Under the pieces are notes generated by a model. The model saw only the letters and a program-made list of their open reading frames with translations, was not told the origin of the DNA and did no database searches. A program made the translations under genes and the position numbers. DNA of 64,000 nt from DATFDN01 sp963756545 (GTDB lineage Bacteria; Pseudomonadota; Alphaproteobacteria; Acetobacterales; Acetobacteraceae), in NCBI GenBank assembly GCA_963756545.1, contig CAVWNY010000003.1, forward strand, positions 1 to 64,000, given 5' to 3'. Below are positions 38,358 to 47,950 of the stretch, piece by piece; position 1 is the first letter of the stretch; each line of letters starts with the position of its first letter.

Positions 38358-39245
38358 ATGAAGATCGGTTTCATCGGCCTGGGCATCATGGGCCGCCCGA
38401 TGGCGCTCAACCTCAAAAAGGCGGGCCATGACCTGGTCGTGCCGGAACGCGCCAGCTTGAAGGACGACGTCCGCGCCGTCGCCGAGGTGGTGGGTGACGC
38501 ACGCGCCGTTGCGGCCAAGGCCGAGGCGCTGATCCTGATGGTCCCCGACACGCCCGACGTGGAGGCGGCGCTGTTCGGCGAGGGGGGCGCCGCCGATGGG
38601 CTGCGGCGGGGCACGCTGGTCATCGACATGTCCTCGATCAGCCCGATCGCCACCAAAGACTTCGCCAAGCGCATCAACGAGAAAGGCTGCGACTATCTTG
38701 ACGCGCCGGTCTCCGGCGGCGAGGTGGGCGCGCAGCAGGCGACGCTGACGATCATGGTGGGAGGGCCGGCGGCGGGCTTCGAGCGCGCCAAGCCGCTGCT
38801 CGATAAGATGGGCAAGGCGATCACCCATGTCGGCGACGAGAACGGTGCCGGACAGACCTGCAAGGTCGCCAACCAGATCATCGTCGCGCTCAACATCCAG
38901 GCGGTGGCCGAGGCTTTGGTCTTCGCCGCCAAGGCAGGCGCCGACCCTGCCAAGGTGCGCCAGGCGATCAGCGGCGGCTTCGCGGCCTCACGCGTGCTGG
39001 AGTTGCACGGCGAGCGGATGATCAAGGGCAACTTCGACCCGGGGTTCCGCATCCGGCTGCACCAGAAGGACCTCAACCTCGCGCTGTCGTCGGCGCGCGC
39101 GCTAAAGATGGCGCTTCCCAACACCGCGATTGCGCAGCAGATGTTCGCCTCCTGCGCGGCCTGGGGCGGCGAGGATGCCGATCACTCCGCATTGATCCAG
39201 GCGGTCGAAGGCCTCGCCAATTTCTCGATCCGAGGCGATAGGTAA
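38358..39245 (+). CDS. garR: 2-hydroxy-3-oxopropionate (tartronate semialdehyde) reductase
   Basis: A 295-residue beta-hydroxyacid dehydrogenase. The NADH-binding start MKIGFIGLGIMGRPMALNLKKAGH, the substrate motif DAPVSGGEVGAQQATLTIMVGG, the catalytic lysine in GQTCKVANQIIVA and the C-terminal HQKDLNLALSSA all match GarR/GlxR. It reduces tartronate semialdehyde to glycerate. Preceded by CAGGGAGG, 41 bp after the isomerase gene. Glyoxylate carboligase, the third enzyme of the route, is not in the window. Confidence 0.9.
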   Translation: MKIGFIGLGIMGRPMALNLKKAGHDLVVPERASLKDDVRAVAEVVGDARAVAAKAEALILMVPDTPDVEAALFGEGGAADGLRRGTLVIDMSSISPIATKDFAKRINEKGCDYLDAPVSGGEVGAQQATLTIMVGGPAAGFERAKPLLDKMGKAITHVGDENGAGQTCKVANQIIVALNIQAVAEALVFAAKAGADPAKVRQAISGGFAASRVLELHGERMIKGNFDPGFRIRLHQKDLNLALSSARALKMALPNTAIAQQMFASCAAWGGEDADHSALIQAVEGLANFSIRGDR

Positions 39246-39380
39246 CGGATAAGAGAGTCCCACCCGGCGATCGGGGTTGCAGAATCCGCCGCTCCGGCCA
39301 TAAGCTTACCGCCTGGACATGATTTCGAGATTCCTCCCGGAGCCACAACGGTCGCCGGGGTCCGGAGGGCGGGCAGTTCC

Positions 39381-40268
39381 ATGTCGATGCGTTTCACGGA
39401 AATCGGCCAGCAGCTTCGGGCCTTCCGACTCGAATCGGGGCTGCGGGCCGAGGAGATCGCGGCCCGTCTTGGCGTCTCGCGCGCCGCTCTCTATCGCTAT
39501 GAGAAGGGCGAGGTCATCAAGCTCGACACGGTCAAGCGGCTGGCCGAGTTGCTGAACCTGTCGCCTTTGACGCTGCTCGGCATCGGCGTCGAGTATTACA
39601 ATCGCCCGATCGCCTATTTCGAGCGCCTCCGCCAGATGGAGGAGACGGCCGACCAGATTCTCGATCTGTCCGGACCGCTCTATTACCTCACCACGTCGGA
39701 TGCATTCGACGCGGTGCTGGCCGAGGCGTTCGAGGAAGCGGGCGAGCAGCCCGGAGCCGACGGGATGGGCCTGCGCACCGTGGCCGAGCAGGTGCTCGGC
39801 ACCCTGGGCGCGCGCAAGCGGATGTATTACGCGCGCCGTCCCGGCATCATCAGCATGGTCTCGGTCTCCGCCGTGCGCCGGCTCTTGGAAGGCGGCGTCG
39901 CCGACGGGCTGGCCGCATCCGAGGCCGCACGGCTCCGCTCGCGACAGATCGCCGAGGCCGAGGTGCGGCGGATGGCCGATCTGATGGAGGCCGAGCCGAT
40001 GGGCCTGCAATTCGGCCTGCTCGCCGGGCCCGAGCCGAGTTCGCTCTTCACGATCCTGCGCGCGCGCGATCGCGTGTCGCTGGCGATCAACCCGTTCCGT
40101 GCCGACGGGAACCCCGAGCGGCAGACCGGCGTGGCGATGGTCACGGGCGCCGAGGAGGCCGTCTCCGCGCATCAACGGGTTGCGGAGGCGAGTTGGCGCG
40201 ATGCGCTGAAGGGCGCCGCTGGCGCTACCCGCCTGCGACGGCTGCTGCGGGCGGACGTCGACGCCTGA
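39381..40268 (+). CDS. XRE-family transcriptional regulator
   Basis: A 295-residue regulator. The lambda-repressor-like helix-turn-helix is at residues 8-60 (QLRAFRLESGLRAEEIAARL, SRAALYRYEKGE). The rest is a winged or PLD-like sensor part with YYARRPGIISMVSVSAVRRL and a SLAINPFR segment. It follows the isomerase/reductase pair by 135 bp on the same strand and could control it; that is inference. Confidence 0.85.
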   Translation: MSMRFTEIGQQLRAFRLESGLRAEEIAARLGVSRAALYRYEKGEVIKLDTVKRLAELLNLSPLTLLGIGVEYYNRPIAYFERLRQMEETADQILDLSGPLYYLTTSDAFDAVLAEAFEEAGEQPGADGMGLRTVAEQVLGTLGARKRMYYARRPGIISMVSVSAVRRLLEGGVADGLAASEAARLRSRQIAEAEVRRMADLMEAEPMGLQFGLLAGPEPSSLFTILRARDRVSLAINPFRADGNPERQTGVAMVTGAEEAVSAHQRVAEASWRDALKGAAGATRLRRLLRADVDA

Positions 40269-40312
40269 GTCTGAGAGGTCGTTCCGAAGCGGCTTATCTA
40301 ATTAGCCCGCGC

Positions 40313-40750
40313 TCAGCGGGCCGGTGCGCCGAGCCGCTTGCGCAGAAACAGCTTCGCATGGCCGGGTGGATAGTCCTCGAGCTGCCCGAATACCTCGTAA
40401 CCCCGCTTCGTATAAAAGTCTGGAGCCTGGAAGCTATGGGTTTCCAGCGTCGCGGCGAATGCGCGGTGCTCCACGGCAAATGCTTCCGCCGCATCCATCA
40501 GCCGCGATCCGTAGCCTTGGCCGCGAAGCGCTTCCGTCACCCACACGAAATTCACATGCAGCCAGCCACCCCAGATGTAGCCCGTGAGGCCGCCCAGCCA
40601 TTCGCCGCGGGTGTTTTTCAGGAAGTATCCGACGGGGTGCCAGTTGCTGACGCCGGTCCTTGCGAAATTAGCGTTTATTACGTTATCGGCCAGAAATCGG
40701 GTCAGCGCGTCGCTCGGCAACGGCTCGAACACCAATTGCAAGCCTTCCAC
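40313..40750 (-). CDS. GNAT family N-acetyltransferase
   Basis: A 145-residue acetyltransferase. The acetyl-CoA loop is VTEALRGQGYGSRLM (R-x-x-G-x-G/A), with ETHSFQAPDFYTKRGYEVFGQL after it. I start at the GTG at 40750 because AGGGAGA lies five bases before it; the longer frame to 40801 has no ribosome site. Substrate unknown. Convergent with the XRE gene. Confidence 0.85.
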   Translation of the reverse strand: MEGLQLVFEPLPSDALTRFLADNVINANFARTGVSNWHPVGYFLKNTRGEWLGGLTGYIWGGWLHVNFVWVTEALRGQGYGSRLMDAAEAFAVEHRAFAATLETHSFQAPDFYTKRGYEVFGQLEDYPPGHAKLFLRKRLGAPAR

Positions 40751-40901
40751 GGCGTTCTCCCTCGTGTCGACGCGATGTATGCTTGGGATTGCTTGTCTCA
40801 CATTCTCTCAGGAGGTGTGAGGCCTCGGCGATACCCCTGGCTGAGAAATAGGTCTCCCGCTGGGGTGGGCGATCGCGCCCGCCCGCCCTATCCTGCGGGC
40901 C

Positions 40902-41552
40902 ATGACCGAACGCCCCCCGCCCGCGCCCTTGCCAGTTCACCCCGACGTCACGATCGAAGCTGGGGAGCGCGTCTGGGACGGGCGCTTTCCGCTCGATCGC
41001 GTGCGGTTCCGCCACCGCCGGTTCGATGGCGCCCTGTCGCGCGTGAAGACCTGGGAGCTTTGGCGCCGGGGTCGCGCGGCGGCGATGCTACCCTATGACC
41101 CGGTGAAGGACGCGGTGGTGCTGATCGAGCAGTTCCGGCTGCCCGCACTCGCCGCCGGGCTTGACCCGGTGCTGGTCGAGGTGCCGGCCGGGCTGTGTGA
41201 CGCGGCGGAATCCGCCGAGGAAACGATCCGCCGCGAGGTTCGCGAGGAGACGGGTCTGACCGCCGGCCGGTTGACCAAGATCAGCGACATCCTGCTGACC
41301 CCGGGCGGGTCGGACGAGCTGTGCGTGCTATTCGCCGGCGAGGTGGCGGCCCCCGATGCCGACGCGCAGGGCGTCTGCGGGCACGCCGGCCTGATCTCTG
41401 AGAACGAGGACATCCGCCTGCGCGTCTGGCCCGCGGAGCGCGCCGTCGCGGCGGCCCTGGACGGTCGGATCGTCAACTCTGTGGCGGCCATCGCGCTGCT
41501 ATGGCTCAACGCGAGGCGGGAGCGGCTGCGGGCCGCGTGGAGCGCGGCATGA
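40902..41552 (+). CDS. Nudix hydrolase, ADP-ribose pyrophosphatase type
   Basis: A 216-residue protein with the Nudix box GLCDAAESAEETIRREVREETG and the preceding DAVVLIEQFRLPALAAGLDPVLVEVPAG, typical of NudF-like ADP-ribose pyrophosphatases. LTPGGSDELCVLFAGEV further matches that subfamily. It hydrolyses ADP-sugars to AMP and sugar phosphate. Its stop overlaps the AlaX start (ATGA). Confidence 0.87.
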   Translation: MTERPPPAPLPVHPDVTIEAGERVWDGRFPLDRVRFRHRRFDGALSRVKTWELWRRGRAAAMLPYDPVKDAVVLIEQFRLPALAAGLDPVLVEVPAGLCDAAESAEETIRREVREETGLTAGRLTKISDILLTPGGSDELCVLFAGEVAAPDADAQGVCGHAGLISENEDIRLRVWPAERAVAAALDGRIVNSVAAIALLWLNARRERLRAAWSAA

Positions 41553-42262
41553 CGGAGCGGATTTTCCTGGGCGAGCCACGCCTGAGCACGATGCGAGCGC
41601 GTGTGCTCGCCAGCGCGCCGGAGGGCGTGGTGCTCGATCGGACGGTGTTCTACGCCCGCTCGGGCGGTCAGCCGGGCGATCTCGGCGTGCTGCGCTGGGC
41701 GGGCGGGGAGATGCCGATCACCGAGGCCATCAAGGGCGAGGGCGACGCGATCCTGCATGTTCCCCTGACCGGGGCGGCGCTGCCGCCGGTCGGGGCCGAG
41801 GTGACGGGCGAGATCGACTGGGGGCGGCGGCATCGGCTGATGCGGGCGCACACCTCGATGCACCTGCTCAGCGCCTTGCTACGCGAGGCGGCGGTGACGG
41901 GCGGCGCGGTCGGGCTGGACCGCTCGCGGCTCGATTTCGACCTGCCGAACCCACCGGCGAAGGAGGCGATCGAGGCGGATTTGAACGCCCTGATCACGGC
42001 GGACCATCCGGTGAGCGCCGAATGGGTCGACGAGGCGGTGCTCGATGCCGATCCCGGCCTGGTTCGCACCCTCTCCGTCAAGCCGCCCCGCGGGGCCGGG
42101 CGGATCAGGCTGGTGCGGATCGGCGGCGAGAAACTGGTGGACTTGCAGCCCTGCGGGGGCACCCACGTCGCATCCACCGGAGAGATCGGGCCGGTGCGCG
42201 TGCTGAAGATCGAGAACAAGGGCCGTCAGAACCGCCGCATCGTCATCGCGCCCGCGCAGTAG
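41549..42262 (+). CDS. Alanyl-tRNA editing protein (AlaX)
   Basis: A 237-residue free-standing editing domain. Zinc ligands are HTSMH near residue 98 and QPCGGTHVAST near 203; FYARSGGQPGDLG is the N-terminal beta-barrel start shared with AlaRS. It hydrolyses mischarged Ser- or Gly-tRNA-Ala in the cytoplasm. Sits between Nudix and sulfurtransferase genes with little or no spacing, so all four genes from 40902 to 44333 look co-transcribed. Confidence 0.88.
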   Translation: MTERIFLGEPRLSTMRARVLASAPEGVVLDRTVFYARSGGQPGDLGVLRWAGGEMPITEAIKGEGDAILHVPLTGAALPPVGAEVTGEIDWGRRHRLMRAHTSMHLLSALLREAAVTGGAVGLDRSRLDFDLPNPPAKEAIEADLNALITADHPVSAEWVDEAVLDADPGLVRTLSVKPPRGAGRIRLVRIGGEKLVDLQPCGGTHVASTGEIGPVRVLKIENKGRQNRRIVIAPAQ

Positions 42263-42270
42263 GAGACGTC

Positions 42271-43119
42271 ATGGAGCCGCTTGTCAGCACGGACTGGCTC
42301 GCCGCACAGCTCGGCAGCCCGGACCTCGTCGTGTTCGACGCCACCAAATACCTGCCCAACGAGCCGAAGGACGGGCGCACCGAGTTCCTGGCTGGCCATA
42401 TCCGAGGTGCGCGCTACTTCGACATCGACCTGTTCGCCGACCCCGACACCGACCTGCCGCACATGGTTCCCGCCCCGGGCCGGTTCGCGAAGCTGATCGG
42501 CGCACTGGGGGTGTCGAATGCATCCCGCGTCGTGTTCTACGACCAGAAGGGCTTGGCCTCGGCCGCGCGCGGGTGGTGGCTGATGGGCCTGTTTGGCCAC
42601 GACAACGCGGCCGTGCTGGACGGCGGCCTGCCGAAATGGACGCGCGACGGACGCCCCGTCGAGCAGGGCGAACCGCCGCCAGCCGCGCCTGCCACGTTCC
42701 GCCCCGACTTCCGCGCCGCCCGGCTGCGCGGCATCGGCGACGTGCTGCGCGACGTCGAGACGCGGGCCGAACTCGTGCTGGACGCCCGCGCGGCGGGCCG
42801 CTTCAGCGGCGAGGTGCCGGAGCCGCGCGCCGGGATGCGCAGCGGCCACATCCCCGGCGCGCGGAACCTCCCCTATACCGACCTGCTGAACGCCGATGGC
42901 ACGTTCCGCGACCCCGGTGCGCTGCGCGCGCGGTTCGCGCGGGCCGGCACCGACGGAAGCCGAGCGGTGGTGACAAGCTGCGGCAGCGGCGTGACCGCCT
43001 GCATCCTGACCCTCGGCCTGCGCCTCGCCGGCCTGCCGGAAGGCGCGGTGTACGACGGGTCCTGGACGGAATGGGGAGGTCGGAAGGACACGCCGGTGGC
43101 GACTGGGGAGGCTGGCTGA
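42271..43119 (+). CDS. sseA: 3-mercaptopyruvate sulfurtransferase (rhodanese)
   Basis: A 282-residue protein with two rhodanese modules. The N-terminal module has LVSTDWLAAQLGSPDLVVFD and HIRGARYFDIDLFAD. The C-terminal module holds the active cysteine in VTSCGSGVTACIL; the CGSGVT loop points to mercaptopyruvate rather than thiosulfate. It moves sulfur from 3-mercaptopyruvate to thiol acceptors. Located directly before a cystathionine lyase, consistent with cysteine sulfur metabolism. Confidence 0.9.
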   Translation: MEPLVSTDWLAAQLGSPDLVVFDATKYLPNEPKDGRTEFLAGHIRGARYFDIDLFADPDTDLPHMVPAPGRFAKLIGALGVSNASRVVFYDQKGLASAARGWWLMGLFGHDNAAVLDGGLPKWTRDGRPVEQGEPPPAAPATFRPDFRAARLRGIGDVLRDVETRAELVLDARAAGRFSGEVPEPRAGMRSGHIPGARNLPYTDLLNADGTFRDPGALRARFARAGTDGSRAVVTSCGSGVTACILTLGLRLAGLPEGAVYDGSWTEWGGRKDTPVATGEAG

Positions 43120-43124
43120 GCACC

Positions 43125-44333
43125 ATGACCGATAAGAAGGAACTGGGATTCCGCACCCGACTTTCCCATGTGGGCCGCGCCGGCAAGCGCGTCCACGGCT
43201 TCGTCAACCCGCCCCTGCTGCGCGGCTCGACGGTGCTTTATCCGACCGTCGCCGAGCGCAAGGCGCTGGCCGGCAAGCGCGGCCAGCAGGTGCTGAACTA
43301 CGGCTTGGGCGGCAGCGAGACCCACTGGGCGCTGGAGAACGCGATCGCCGAAATCGAGGGCGGAAGCCGCTGCCAGATCGTCGGCTCAGGCCTTGCCGCG
43401 GTCACGGTGCCGCTGCTTGCGTTCCTGAACACGGGCGAGCACTGCCTGATGCCGGACAGTGTCTACGGCCCGGCGCGCAATTTCGCCGCCACTATGCTGC
43501 CGCGCTTGGGGATTGAAACCGATTTCTACGACCCCTGCATCGACGAGGCGGGGTTGGCCGACCTGATGCGGCCCAACACGACGGTCGTTTATACCGAGAG
43601 TCCGGGCAGCCATACCTTCGAGGTGCAGGACATCCCCGCCCTCGCGCGCGCCGCCCATGCGCGCGGCGCCAAGGTCCTGATGGACAACACCTGGGGCATC
43701 CACTTTTTCCAGCCCTTCCAGCACGGGGTCGATATTTCCATCCAGGCGCTGACGAAGTATCCGGCCGGGCACTCCGACGTGCTGATCGGCAGCGTCACCG
43801 TCAACAGCGACGCCGACTGGGAGCGGCTGCGTGCCACCGCCGGCGCGCTCGGCCAATATGCCAGCCCCGACGATTGCTGGCTCACCTTGCGCGGCATCCG
43901 CACGCTGGGGGTGCGCCTCGCCGCCCAGATGCGGGCCGGGCTGGAGGTGGCCGGCTGGTTCGCCGCCCGCCCCGAGGTCGCCCAGGTCCTCCATCCGGCC
44001 CTCCCCGGCGCGCCGGGCCACGACCTCTGGAAGCGCGACTTCAGCGGCGCGTGCAGCCTGTTCGGCGTCGTGTTCAAGCCCGAATTCGGCGCCGATGACA
44101 CCCACCGCTTCGTCGAGGCGCTGGACCTGTTCGGCATCGGCGCCTCCTGGGGCGGGTACGAAAGCCTCGCCCTGCCGACGACCGGCTTCGTGACCCGCAC
44201 CGCCGGGTCGGGCGCGTTCCCGGGGCCGGTGGTGCGGGTGCATGTCGGGCTGGAGGACGTGGCCGACCTGATCGCCGATTTGGAGCACGGTCTGGCGATC
44301 ATGCGAGATGGTATCAGCGGTCCTAACGGATAA
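43125..44333 (+). CDS. metC: Cystathionine beta-lyase
   Basis: A 402-residue PLP enzyme of the Cys/Met metabolism family. LNYGLGGSETHWALENAIAE and GSGLAAVTVPLLAFL are family segments, VLMDNTWGIHFFQP gives the PLP aspartate and SIQALTKYPAGHSDVLIG the Schiff-base lysine near residue 211. The YG and W residues favour beta- over gamma-lyase. It makes homocysteine, pyruvate and ammonia from cystathionine. Five bases after the sulfurtransferase stop. Confidence 0.88.
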   Translation: MTDKKELGFRTRLSHVGRAGKRVHGFVNPPLLRGSTVLYPTVAERKALAGKRGQQVLNYGLGGSETHWALENAIAEIEGGSRCQIVGSGLAAVTVPLLAFLNTGEHCLMPDSVYGPARNFAATMLPRLGIETDFYDPCIDEAGLADLMRPNTTVVYTESPGSHTFEVQDIPALARAAHARGAKVLMDNTWGIHFFQPFQHGVDISIQALTKYPAGHSDVLIGSVTVNSDADWERLRATAGALGQYASPDDCWLTLRGIRTLGVRLAAQMRAGLEVAGWFAARPEVAQVLHPALPGAPGHDLWKRDFSGACSLFGVVFKPEFGADDTHRFVEALDLFGIGASWGGYESLALPTTGFVTRTAGSGAFPGPVVRVHVGLEDVADLIADLEHGLAIMRDGISGPNG

Positions 44334-44363
44334 CTCATCGCACTGGCGGGTGCGGCCAGCGCC

Positions 44364-45425
44364 TCACATCACGAACACGCCCTTGCCGGTCGTCTGCGTG
44401 TCGAACAGCCGATATGCCTCCTCGGCCTGATCGAGCCGCCAGCTATGGGTGAACAGCCGATCCACCGGGATCCCCCTCTCGGTGATGAAGCGCGCGCACT
44501 CGGCTTGGCCGATCACGGAGAACGTCCATGATCCGATCATCGTCAGTTGCTTGCGCAGCACGTCGGGGCTGACGTCGATCGTCACGTCGTTGCGTTCGCC
44601 CACGAAGCACATCGTGCCCCACACCTTCACGCAGCGGATCGCCGAGATGCGGCCCTCGGGCGAGCTGGACGTGTCGAGCGACAGGTCCGCCCCGCGCCCG
44701 TGCGTCAGGTCCTTGATCGCACCCACCGGATCGTTGGAGCGCGGGTTCACCACCTCATCGGCGCCGAACTCCTTCGCCCGCTCCAGCCGCTCGGGACTGA
44801 CGTCGAGCGCGATCACCCGCGCGCCCATCGCCTTGGCGAGCTGCGTCCCCGACAGGCCGACCGGACCCTGGCCGAAGATCGCGATCGTGTCGTTGCCGGA
44901 GAGGTTCATCCGCCGCAGCGCGCCCCAGGCGGTGCCGGTGCCGCAGGAGATCGCGGCGCCCGCCTCGAACGACAGCTCGTCGGCCAGCGGCACCAGCGTG
45001 TTGGCCGGAACCGCCAAGTAGCGCGCGTGCCCGCCATTGGCGTTGTTGCCGTACACCTTGACGGGAACTTCCTGGCAGAGCTGCGACCAGCCGGAGCGGC
45101 ACTGGTTGCAGTGGTTGCACCCCTGGTAGTGATGCACCATCACGCGCGCCCCGATCGGCGCGTCCTGTTCGCTCACACCGGGGCCGCGCGCGGCGACGAT
45201 CCCGCAAGGCTCGTGTCCCACGATCACCGGGTTGGGGTTGGACGGCAGGCCGCCCACGCTCGCGCCCTTCTCGCCCTTGGGACGGCGGTACTGGTGCAGG
45301 TCGCTGCCACACATGCCCGACGCCTTCATCTCGATCACGACCTCGCCGGGGCCGGGGGACGGATCGGAGAATTCCATCAGTTCCAGCTCGCGCCCGCCGG
45401 TGAACACCACGCCGCGCATCGGCAT
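44364..45425 (-). CDS. Zinc-dependent alcohol dehydrogenase family protein
   Basis: A 353-residue MDR-type dehydrogenase. Catalytic zinc ligands are in SGMCGSDLHQYR and VGHEPCGIV. The structural zinc loop GCNHCNQCRSGWSQLC has all four cysteines. The NAD motif is IAIFGQGPVGLSGTQ. It oxidises a secondary alcohol or polyol; the exact substrate is not visible. Followed on the same strand by a 2-hydroxy-acid oxidase gene 33 bp upstream, possibly the same transcript. Confidence 0.87.
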   Translation of the reverse strand: MPMRGVVFTGGRELELMEFSDPSPGPGEVVIEMKASGMCGSDLHQYRRPKGEKGASVGGLPSNPNPVIVGHEPCGIVAARGPGVSEQDAPIGARVMVHHYQGCNHCNQCRSGWSQLCQEVPVKVYGNNANGGHARYLAVPANTLVPLADELSFEAGAAISCGTGTAWGALRRMNLSGNDTIAIFGQGPVGLSGTQLAKAMGARVIALDVSPERLERAKEFGADEVVNPRSNDPVGAIKDLTHGRGADLSLDTSSSPEGRISAIRCVKVWGTMCFVGERNDVTIDVSPDVLRKQLTMIGSWTFSVIGQAECARFITERGIPVDRLFTHSWRLDQAEEAYRLFDTQTTGKGVFVM

Positions 45426-45458
45426 CCCTCCTGTTCGTGCTTGCGTCCGACCGGCAGC

Positions 45459-46568
45459 CTACGGCGTCTCCGGCGTGCGGAACAGGTGTGGGAAGGCGCT
45501 GTGCACGTGCGGGATCGTCACGGCGGGGGCGCCCAGATGCAGATGCGAGCGGTTCAGCTCGGCGAGCCGCGTCACGCCGGTCAGCGCCATCGCGACCGCC
45601 ACCTCCTGCTCCAGGATTTCCAGCATTCGCCGCACGCCCGCCTGCCCCTCGGCGGCCAGCGCGTAGCAGTAGAGCCGCCCCAGCCCGACCGCGTCCGCGC
45701 CCAGCGCGATCGCCTTCACCACGTCGGTTCCCCGGCAGATCCCGCCGTCGATGACCACGCGCGCGCGTCCGCGCACCGCGTCCAGCACCTCCGGCAGCAC
45801 GTCCATCGCGCCGCGCCCGTGATCGAGCTGACGGCCGCCGTGGTTGGAGACGTAGACCACATCGACGCCGTGCTCGCAGGCGAGCGCCGCATCCTCGGCG
45901 GTGGCGACGCCCTTCAGGATCAGCGGGATGCGATGCCGCGCCTTGAAATGCGCGACATTGCGCCAGGAGAAGCCGGCCTGGAACTCGTGGCCCGTGGCCG
46001 CCGAGCGCCAGGGCTTGACGAAGCGCGCGGCGATGTCGCGCTCGCGACGGGAGTAGGCGGCCGTATCGACGGTGATGGCGAAGGCGTCATAGCCCGCATC
46101 CGCCGCGCGACGCGCGACGTCGTCTACCCAGGCGTCGTCGCCGCGCACGTATAGCTGGAACACCTTCGGCCCGGCCGTCGCGCTCGCGCTCTCCTCCAGG
46201 CCGGGCTTTGTCACGGAACTGACTATAATCGGCACGCCGAACGCGGTGGCCCCGCGCCCCGCCTCCGCCGCGCCCTCGGAGTGGAACGATTCCAGCGAGC
46301 CCACCGGCGCCAGCATCACCGGCAGGCGCAGCTTCATGCCGAGCAACGTCGCGGTGGTATCCACGCGAGAGACGTCGCGGCAGACGCGCGGGCGCAGCGC
46401 GATCTGGTCGAGCGCGAGGCGGTTGCGGCGCATGGTCGTCTCGGTCTCGGTCGCGCCGATCAGATAACCCCAGATGTTGTCGCTCAGCCGGGCGCGCGCG
46501 GCCGGGATGAACTCGTGCAGCGTCTGGTAGTCGCCGGCCAATTCGACGAGGTGCGGCGCATCGGGCAT
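45459..46568 (-). CDS. FMN-dependent alpha-hydroxy-acid oxidase (L-lactate dehydrogenase/glycolate oxidase type)
   Basis: A 369-residue TIM-barrel flavoprotein. PVMLAPVGSLESFHSEGAA, VFQLYVRGD, the FMN lysine in PLILKGVATAEDA and the catalytic histidine in VYVSNHGGRQLDHG are present, followed by VVIDGGICRGTDVVKAIALGA. It oxidises an L-2-hydroxy acid; lactate, glycolate and mandelate enzymes are not separable here. It precedes the alcohol dehydrogenase on the minus strand. Confidence 0.9.
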   Translation of the reverse strand: MPDAPHLVELAGDYQTLHEFIPAARARLSDNIWGYLIGATETETTMRRNRLALDQIALRPRVCRDVSRVDTTATLLGMKLRLPVMLAPVGSLESFHSEGAAEAGRGATAFGVPIIVSSVTKPGLEESASATAGPKVFQLYVRGDDAWVDDVARRAADAGYDAFAITVDTAAYSRRERDIAARFVKPWRSAATGHEFQAGFSWRNVAHFKARHRIPLILKGVATAEDAALACEHGVDVVYVSNHGGRQLDHGRGAMDVLPEVLDAVRGRARVVIDGGICRGTDVVKAIALGADAVGLGRLYCYALAAEGQAGVRRMLEILEQEVAVAMALTGVTRLAELNRSHLHLGAPAVTIPHVHSAFPHLFRTPETP

Positions 46569-46632
46569 CGGATGTCCTCCGGATCGGATGCCCTATCAGG
46601 CAACCGGCCGGCCCGCGCGGCAAGAGGCGGGA

Positions 46633-47334
46633 TCAGCGCCCGTCGAAGCCGAGAAAGCCGGCGCGCGGGATCGGTGCGCCGCCGTTGCCGGCGAACAGGG
46701 TGGGCAGGCTGGGCTGCCCGGCCGATTCGGTGTCGGCGGCGCGCATCACCGCGCGCGCCGGCTGCGCCCGTCCGGGGCGGCGTGCCGCGTCGGCCTGGAC
46801 CGCCGGCGCGGCGCCTCCAGGCGTTGCCGCCTGGGCCGTCTGCATTGCCTGCCGCTGGCCGCCTGCGATCGTCGTCGATCCCGCGTTGCGCATCGACAGC
46901 AGCAGGAACGAGATGCTGTTACGGTTCAGGTCGATCGAGAGGTCGAGCGGCGTCAGGCCCAGCTCGTCGGTCGCGGACACATCCGCGCCGCGGCTGAGGG
47001 CGTCGCGCACCGCCGGCATGTCGCCGCGATTGATGGCGTCGAACAGCTCGTCGGTGGGGCTCATCAGCGCGGGAACGCGGGTCGGCGGCGCGATCGCCTC
47101 CTGCTTCGGCGCCGCGCCGGGCAGGGCGGCCGGCGGGCGGCGCTGCGTCTTGATGCTGCGGTCGAGCTGCTCGTTGCTGAAGCTCGGCGCGCCCCCTTGC
47201 AGGCTGTTGAGCGAGCTTGGCGAGCCGATCCCCTGGGCGCGTGCGGTCCCGGAACCGGCCGCAGCGCCGGCGCAGACCAGCACGCCGCCCACGACCGCGC
47301 GGGTGAAGGTCACGCGAAAGGCCGAAAACGCCAT
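46633..47334 (-). CDS. Secreted ankyrin-repeat protein
   Basis: A 233-residue exported protein. A signal peptide (FTRAVVGGVLVCAGAAAGSGTARAQ) ends near residue 34. Low-complexity sequence follows, then one or two ankyrin repeats around residues 95-145 (DELFDAINRGDMPAVRDAL, SRGADVSATDELGLTPLDL). The C-terminus is disordered and alanine/proline-rich. Ankyrin repeats mediate protein binding; partner unknown. It lies downstream of tspO on the same strand. Confidence 0.8.
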   Translation of the reverse strand: MAFSAFRVTFTRAVVGGVLVCAGAAAGSGTARAQGIGSPSSLNSLQGGAPSFSNEQLDRSIKTQRRPPAALPGAAPKQEAIAPPTRVPALMSPTDELFDAINRGDMPAVRDALSRGADVSATDELGLTPLDLSIDLNRNSISFLLLSMRNAGSTTIAGGQRQAMQTAQAATPGGAAPAVQADAARRPGRAQPARAVMRAADTESAGQPSLPTLFAGNGGAPIPRAGFLGFDGR

Positions 47335-47369
47335 GCAGATCTGTCCTCCAGTGTCGATCAAGTTGCGGA

Positions 47370-47804
47370 CTAGTGCGGATTCAGCAGCCAGAATCCGGTA
47401 TCCAGGTAGAGGACATAACCTGCCCACAGCAAGGAGGGAACCATAAGCCACGCCGCGCCCCGATGCAGGACGCGGAAGCCGCGGATCACGGCTATCGCCA
47501 GACCGAGCGCCACGAGTCCGACGGCCGCCGCGAGCACGGGGTTGTGAAGGCCAAAGAACGCGGCGGTCCGGGCCGCCGTGGCCGCCAGGTGCCAGCCCCA
47601 TATCCGCAGCGCCCGCACCGCCCCGGCCCGCTTCCAGGCGAGCCATCCGCCAATCCCGGAGCACACGTACGTAGCGGCCCAGATCGGCCCGAACGCCGCA
47701 CTTGGCGCCGCTCCCGGCGGCCGCTCTATGGACAGATACCAGGCGCGCGCGGCGCCGGAGGCGAGCGCCCCATTGGCGATTCCCACCAGCAGCGTCAACC
47801 CCAC
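47370..47804 (-). CDS. tspO: TspO/MBR family protein
   Basis: A 144-residue five-helix membrane protein of the tryptophan-rich sensory protein family. AWYLSIERPPGAAPSAAFGPIWAATYV is the conserved first loop and second helix start, and WAGYVLYLDTGFWLLN matches the last helix ending. In Rhodobacter TspO binds porphyrins and affects photosynthesis genes and oxidative stress. The start is a GTG; the open frame continues upstream without an ATG, and the N-terminus is a little short. Confidence 0.85.
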   Translation of the reverse strand: MGLTLLVGIANGALASGAARAWYLSIERPPGAAPSAAFGPIWAATYVCSGIGGWLAWKRAGAVRALRIWGWHLAATAARTAAFFGLHNPVLAAAVGLVALGLAIAVIRGFRVLHRGAAWLMVPSLLWAGYVLYLDTGFWLLNPH

Positions 47805-47950
47805 GAACCCAACCAGCGCGATCCCGGGCGAGATCGGGTGCGAGGAGTCGGGAGCGGAGCCCCATTCATTCGGATCGCTTATCTGGAAGACACGAACTCC
47901 TTCATGCCCGTCCTAACCTTGCCGAACCCGCCCGGTTTGCGTCGAGGTTG

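Noticed and set aside
47805..47915. Possible longer TspO starting at an ATG near 47870
   Set aside because: The ATG is in another frame, and joining it would need a base added rather than removed, unlike the other frameshifts; the GTG at 47804 is kept.
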